This document shows, one piece after another, positions 60,398 to 64,000 of a DNA stretch of 64,000 bases; position 1 is the stretch's first letter; each line of letters starts with the position of its first letter. The DNA lies in assembly GCF_023149035.1 (NCBI RefSeq), contig NZ_JAHXMY010000001.1:1426001-1490000 (forward strand), given 5' to 3'. The notes below the pieces were generated by a model. It saw only the letters and a list, made by a program, of their open reading frames with translations, was not told the DNA's origin and did no database searches. The translations under genes were made by a program, and so were the position numbers. This DNA comes from Microbacterium sp. EYE_78. Lineage in GTDB: Bacteria > Actinomycetota > Actinomycetes > Actinomycetales > Microbacteriaceae.

Positions 60398-61518
60398 GCA
60401 GGATGCCGGACGGCGTCGCGCGCGAGGCGGTCATCGACGTCGGCGCGATCGAGCACAACGTCCGTCACCTGCGCGCGCTGACGGCGTCGGAGGTCATCGC
60501 GGTCGTCAAGGCCGACGGCTACGGGCACGGCGCGGAACGCTCGGCGCGGGCGGCGCTCGCCGGAGGAGCCGCCCGGCTCGCGACCGCCGACGTCCCCGAG
60601 GCGCTCGCGCTGCGCTCCGCCGGCATCGATGCGCCGCTGCTGGCGTGGCTGCACGCGCCGAACGCGTCGTTCCAGGATGCCGCGGCTGCCCGCATCGAGC
60701 TGGGCGTCTCCAGCGTCGAGCAGGTGCGCGCGGCCGCCGCGGCGGGATCGCGCGAGCGCCCGGTTCGCGTGCAGCTGAAGGTCGAGACCGGCCTCGGCCG
60801 CAACGGCATCGCCCCGTCGGAGTACGGCACCGTCTTCGGTGAGGCGGCCCGATTCGAGCGCGAGGGGCTCATCGAGGTCATCGGCGTCTTCAGCCACCTC
60901 TCCAACACCTCGCCGGAGGACGACCGGACGGCGCTGTCGCGCTTCACGGTCGCCCAGGCCGCGGCCGAGTCCGCGGGGCTGCACCCGCCGCTGCGCCACA
61001 TCGCGGCATCCCACGCCGCCATCGACATGCCCGAGGCGCGCCTCGGCTGCGTCCGCCTCGGCGTCGCCATCTACGGGCTCTCGCCGTTCGCCGACCGGTC
61101 GTCGGCGGACCTCGGTCTCCGCCCCGCCATGACCCTCCGCGGCGCCGTCGCGGCCGTGCGGCGGGTCCCGGCCGGGCAGGGCGTCTCGTACGGGTATCTG
61201 CACCGCACCGTCGCGGAGTCGACGCTGGCGCTGGTCGCGATGGGGTACGCGGACGGTGTGCCGCGCGCAGCGTCCGGCGCCGGTCCCGTCGTGATCGGCG
61301 ATCGCCGCTTCACGGTCGCGGGCCGCATCGCGATGGACCAGTTCGTCGTCGACGTGGGCGATGCACCCGTCGAGGTCGGCGACGAGGCCGTGCTCTTCGG
61401 CGATCCCGCCGTGGGTGCGCCGGCTGCGAGCGACTGGGCGGATGCCGCCGGCACCATCAACTACGAGATCGTGACGCGGGTCGGGCCCCGCGTCCCGCGA
61501 CGGGAGGTGCGGTCGTGA
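60394..61518 (+). CDS. alr: Alanine racemase
   Basis: A 374-residue PLP enzyme making D-alanine for peptidoglycan. PLP-binding Lys lies in VVKADGYGHG near residue 39, and the catalytic Tyr in GVSYGYL near 265. VKVETGLGRNG appears here as LKVETGLGRNG; VFSHLSNT, and the C-terminal GRIAMDQFVVDVG with the D-x-G-Y-equivalent MGYADGVPR are present. ATG 60394 overlaps acpS, and the stop overlaps tsaE. Confidence 0.95.
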   Translation: MSRMPDGVAREAVIDVGAIEHNVRHLRALTASEVIAVVKADGYGHGAERSARAALAGGAARLATADVPEALALRSAGIDAPLLAWLHAPNASFQDAAAARIELGVSSVEQVRAAAAAGSRERPVRVQLKVETGLGRNGIAPSEYGTVFGEAARFEREGLIEVIGVFSHLSNTSPEDDRTALSRFTVAQAAAESAGLHPPLRHIAASHAAIDMPEARLGCVRLGVAIYGLSPFADRSSADLGLRPAMTLRGAVAAVRRVPAGQGVSYGYLHRTVAESTLALVAMGYADGVPRAASGAGPVVIGDRRFTVAGRIAMDQFVVDVGDAPVEVGDEAVLFGDPAVGAPAASDWADAAGTINYEIVTRVGPRVPRREVRS

Positions 61519-62018
61519 CCGGCATCGAGGACTTCGTCGGACGGCGCGAGATCGCGTCGCCGGAGGACATGGAGGCCTTCGGCCGCGAGCTGGGCGAAGC
61601 CCTGCGAGCCGGCGACCTCGTCGTCCTGACCGGGCCGCTGGGGGCCGGCAAGACCACCCTCACGCGCGGGATCGGCGCCGGTCTCGGCGTCCGCGGCCCC
61701 GTGCAGAGCCCGACGTTCGTGATCGCCCGGACGCACCCGTCCGAGGTCGACGGCCCGCCGCTCGTGCACGTCGACGCCTACCGCCTCGGGTCACCCGCCG
61801 AGCTCGACGACATCGGCCTCGACCTCGACCGGTCGGTCACGATCGTCGAGTGGGGCCGCGACATGGTCGACGGGCTCACCGACGTGTGGTGGGAGATCGA
61901 GATCGACCGCGGCTGGAGCGGTACCGGCGTCGACAACGCGTGCGGCACCTCGAACGCGTTCGTCGCCGACCTCGAGGACGCCGCCCCGCGCACCGTCACC
62001 GTCACGCGCCGCCCCTGA
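61515..62018 (+). CDS. tsaE: tRNA threonylcarbamoyladenosine ATPase TsaE
   Basis: A 167-residue P-loop protein. Walker A VVLTGPLGAGKTTLTRGI near residue 39, SPTFVIARTH (switch Thr), HVDAYRLGSPAEL and VTIVEWGRDM are all family marks. It drives the TsaB-TsaD complex that makes t6A37 in tRNA. GTG 61515 overlaps alr (GTGA). tsaB follows after its own promoter. Confidence 0.95.
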   Translation: MTGIEDFVGRREIASPEDMEAFGRELGEALRAGDLVVLTGPLGAGKTTLTRGIGAGLGVRGPVQSPTFVIARTHPSEVDGPPLVHVDAYRLGSPAELDDIGLDLDRSVTIVEWGRDMVDGLTDVWWEIEIDRGWSGTGVDNACGTSNAFVADLEDAAPRTVTVTRRP

Positions 62019-62031
62019 GCGCGCGCCCGGA

Positions 62032-62037
62032 TACCCT
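62032..62037 (+). promoter_or_regulatory. -10 element TACCCT of tsaB
   Basis: TACCCT is followed by 7 nt and GTG 62045 (leaderless), so tsaB-rimI-tsaD may be transcribed apart from the genes upstream. Confidence 0.5.
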
Positions 62038-62044
62038 TGCACAC

Positions 62045-62713
62045 GTGATCCTCGGCATCGACACGTCCCTCGGCACGGCCGTCGCCGTGACCGACGCCGA
62101 CGGCGCCGTCCGGTCCGAGGCTGCGAGCACCGATCCGCTCGGACACGCCGAGATCATCGGCACCCTGCTGCAGACCGCGTTGACGGATGCCGCACACGGC
62201 CCGCTGGGCGGAACCGGGGCATCCGAGCCGGTCGTCCTGACCCACGTCGCCGCGGGGATGGGCCCCGGACCCTTCACCGGCCTGCGGGTGGGCATCGCGG
62301 CGGCCCGCGCGTTCGCGCTGGGCCGCGGCATCCCGGTCGTCCCGGTGCCGAGCCACGATGCGGCCGCCCTCGCCATCCTGCTCGCCGACCCGTTCGCCGA
62401 GCTGCCTCGCTTCGCCGTCGTGACGGACGCTCGCCGCCGCGAGTTCGCGTACACCGTGTACGACGGCCTCGACGACGACGGGCTGCCGCGCCGGGTCGCC
62501 GAGTCCGCGCTCGCGAAGCGCGACGACATCGACGCCGTCCTCGCGCAGCTCGGTGCCGAGCGTCGCGACGTCACCGCGGTCCCGGGCGCGATGGTCGCGC
62601 TCGCCGCCGCACGCGCCGTCGCGGCCGATCGGGTCGCCGACCTCGACGAGCCGCTGTACCTGCGGGCACCCGACGTGACCCTCTCGGCCGGACCGAAGAA
62701 GGTCGGCACGTGA
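62045..62713 (+). CDS. tsaB: tRNA t6A biosynthesis protein TsaB
   Basis: A 222-residue ASKHA-fold protein. ILGIDTSLGTAVAV at the start and GMGPGPFTGLRVGIAAARAFALG near 80 are the conserved loops; it lacks the metal histidines of TsaD and acts as its non-catalytic partner. FAVVTDARRREFAYTVYD is also typical. GTG 62045 is a leaderless start; the end overlaps rimI by 4 nt. Confidence 0.93.
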   Translation: MILGIDTSLGTAVAVTDADGAVRSEAASTDPLGHAEIIGTLLQTALTDAAHGPLGGTGASEPVVLTHVAAGMGPGPFTGLRVGIAAARAFALGRGIPVVPVPSHDAAALAILLADPFAELPRFAVVTDARRREFAYTVYDGLDDDGLPRRVAESALAKRDDIDAVLAQLGAERRDVTAVPGAMVALAAARAVAADRVADLDEPLYLRAPDVTLSAGPKKVGT

Positions 62714-63210
62714 CCCTCCGGGCGGCGTCGGCGGGCGACCTCGACGCGATCATGCAGCTCGAACGCGCGTCGTTCCCGACGGATGCCTGGAGTGCGGCGC
62801 TCATGCAGGGCGAGCTCGTCTCGCCGCACGGGCGCTACGTCGTCGACGAGGAAGCCGGCCGGATCGTCGGGTACGGCGGCGTCCGTGCTGTGGCCGGTGC
62901 GGCGGATGCCGACATCCAGACGATCGCCCTCGCGCCGGAGGTCCGCGGAAGGGGCCGCGGTCGCGCACTGCTCCGCGAGCTGCTCACGAGCGCGGCGCAG
63001 CGCGGCGCCCGCGACGTGTTCCTCGAGGTGCGGGCCGACAACCCCGTCGCGGCCGCCCTCTACGCCTCGGAGGGGTTCGTCGAGACCGGCCGCCGGCCTC
63101 GGTACTACCAGCCCGACGACGTCGACGCCGTCATCATGCAGCTGGACCTCGCCGGCTGGTCCGCGCAGCGCGACGGCGCGACCGCCTCGGCCGCCGAAGG
63201 ATGGTGCTGA
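62710..63210 (+). CDS. rimI: GNAT acetyltransferase RimI-like
   Basis: A 166-residue GNAT protein. [26 protein letters not shown], the acetyl-CoA loop [15 protein letters not shown] near 80, and [31 protein letters not shown] match RimI, which acetylates the N-terminus of ribosomal protein S18 in Escherichia coli; targets in actinobacteria may differ. GTG 62710 overlaps tsaB; one nt separates its stop from tsaD. Confidence 0.92.
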   Translation: MTLRAASAGDLDAIMQLERASFPTDAWSAALMQGELVSPHGRYVVDEEAGRIVGYGGVRAVAGAADADIQTIALAPEVRGRGRGRALLRELLTSAAQRGARDVFLEVRADNPVAAALYASEGFVETGRRPRYYQPDDVDAVIMQLDLAGWSAQRDGATASAAEGWC

Positions 63211-63211
63211 C

Positions 63212-64000
63212 ATGTCCTCCGAACCGCTCGTCCTGGGCATCGAGACGAGCTGCGACGAGACCGGCATCGGTGTCGTCCGCGGCCGCACGCTGCTCTCGAA
63301 CACGATCGCGAGCTCCATGGACGAGCACGCCCGCTACGGCGGCGTCGTCCCCGAGGTCGCGGCCCGCGCGCACCTCGAGGCGCTGCAGCCGGCGATCGAG
63401 GCGGCGCTCGCCGAGGCGGGGGTCACGCTGGCGGAGGTCGACGCGATCGCCGTCACGAGCGGACCGGGGCTCGCCGGTGCGCTGATGGTCGGCGTCGGCG
63501 CCGCGAAGGCGCTGGCGGTGAGCCTCGGCATCCCCCTCTACGCCGTCAACCACCTCGTCGGGCACATCGCCGCGGACATCCTCACCGGCGACGAGGTCGA
63601 GTACCCGACGGTCGCGCTGCTCGTCAGCGGCGGACACACGTCGCTCCTGCTCGTGCGCGATCTCGTCTCGGACGTCGAGCTGCTCGGCGAGACCATGGAC
63701 GACGCCGCCGGAGAGGCGTTCGACAAGATCGCCCGGATCCTCGGGCTGCCCTACCCGGGCGGTCCGCAGATCGACCGGGCCGCTGCGGAGGGCGATCCCG
63801 CCGCCATCCGCTTCCCGCGCGGGCTGTCCCGCGCCTCGGACATGGCCGCCCACCGGTACGACTTCTCGTTCTCGGGACTCAAGACCGCCGTCGCGCGCTG
63901 GGTCGAGCAGCGCGAGGCGGCGGGCGAGCCGGTCTCGGTCCCCGACGTCGCGGCATCCTTCCGCGAAGCGGTCGTCGACGTCCTCGTGACGAAGGCACTC
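63212..64000 (+). CDS. tsaD: tRNA N6-adenosine threonylcarbamoyltransferase, 5' part
   Basis: The first 263 codons, open to the window end. [28 protein letters not shown], the metal histidines in [41 protein letters not shown] and [12 protein letters not shown] are the full set of TsaD marks up to this point. It transfers the threonylcarbamoyl group to A37 of ANN-decoding tRNAs. ATG 63212 follows the rimI stop by one nt. About 80-100 residues are missing at the edge. Confidence 0.96.
   Translation, partial: MSSEPLVLGIETSCDETGIGVVRGRTLLSNTIASSMDEHARYGGVVPEVAARAHLEALQPAIEAALAEAGVTLAEVDAIAVTSGPGLAGALMVGVGAAKALAVSLGIPLYAVNHLVGHIAADILTGDEVEYPTVALLVSGGHTSLLLVRDLVSDVELLGETMDDAAGEAFDKIARILGLPYPGGPQIDRAAAEGDPAAIRFPRGLSRASDMAAHRYDFSFSGLKTAVARWVEQREAAGEPVSVPDVAASFREAVVDVLVTKAL

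Overview
The window is a chromosomal segment of a high-GC actinobacterium, most likely a Microbacteriaceae member close to Microbacterium (inference). Support comes from the gene orders rplM-rpsI-glmM and acpS-alr-tsaE-tsaB-rimI-tsaD, the many GTG starts, and the many TANNNT -10 elements placed 6-8 nt before a start codon, which predict leaderless mRNAs. No rRNA, tRNA, CRISPR array, transposase or phage gene was seen.

Left part (1-15.1 kb): signalling and envelope genes. These are a truncated response regulator, a membrane-anchored GH6 glucanase-like protein, an EEP-family enzyme, a surface protein, a DUF4012 protein, two sensor histidine kinases (one co-translated with a degenerate GGDEF protein), a polyprenyl glycosylphosphotransferase that would start polysaccharide assembly, a stand-alone receiver, and an operon of a BY-type tyrosine kinase, a secreted unknown and a histidine-kinase-like membrane protein. 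At 15.2-19.3 kb lie a degenerate Nudix protein, a Dabb protein, GDP-L-fucose synthesis (gmd, fcl) and a WcaI-like glycosyltransferase. At 19.3-27.1 kb seven plus-strand genes run with overlapping ends: acetyltransferase, four glycosyltransferases or similar, a Wzx-like flippase and a Wzy-like polymerase. This block is visibly richer in A+T than its surroundings. Together they form a fucose-containing, Wzx/Wzy-type exopolysaccharide locus; a low-molecular-weight tyrosine phosphatase and UDP-glucose dehydrogenase at 57-60 kb could serve it.

Middle part (27.1-40.3 kb): rplM-rpsI-glmM is followed by a scarred segment in which the last 99 bp of glmM recur about 1.2 kb downstream, next to a truncated, frameshifted copy of an acyltransferase whose intact relative lies at 33.5-34.5 kb. 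Then come a TetR/SDR pair with a perfect operator-like palindrome, a GCS2-type ligase, a DUF222-HNH nuclease with an SOS-like promoter, a CsbD-like stress protein, and a paralogue of the histidine-kinase-like protein of the tyrosine-kinase operon.

Right part (40.5-64 kb): a 1619-residue secreted repeat protein, a GMC oxidoreductase with a hydrolase/small-subunit fusion, an SDR, Ppx/GppA phosphatase, a GH5 endoglucanase with a carbohydrate-binding tail under a 17-bp palindrome, coaA, VanZ-like and CAP-domain proteins, glmS, ugd, a CPBP protease, the tyrosine phosphatase, acpS, alr and the tsaE-tsaB-rimI-tsaD run, which leaves the window inside tsaD. All functional calls come from reading motifs; no database search was run.
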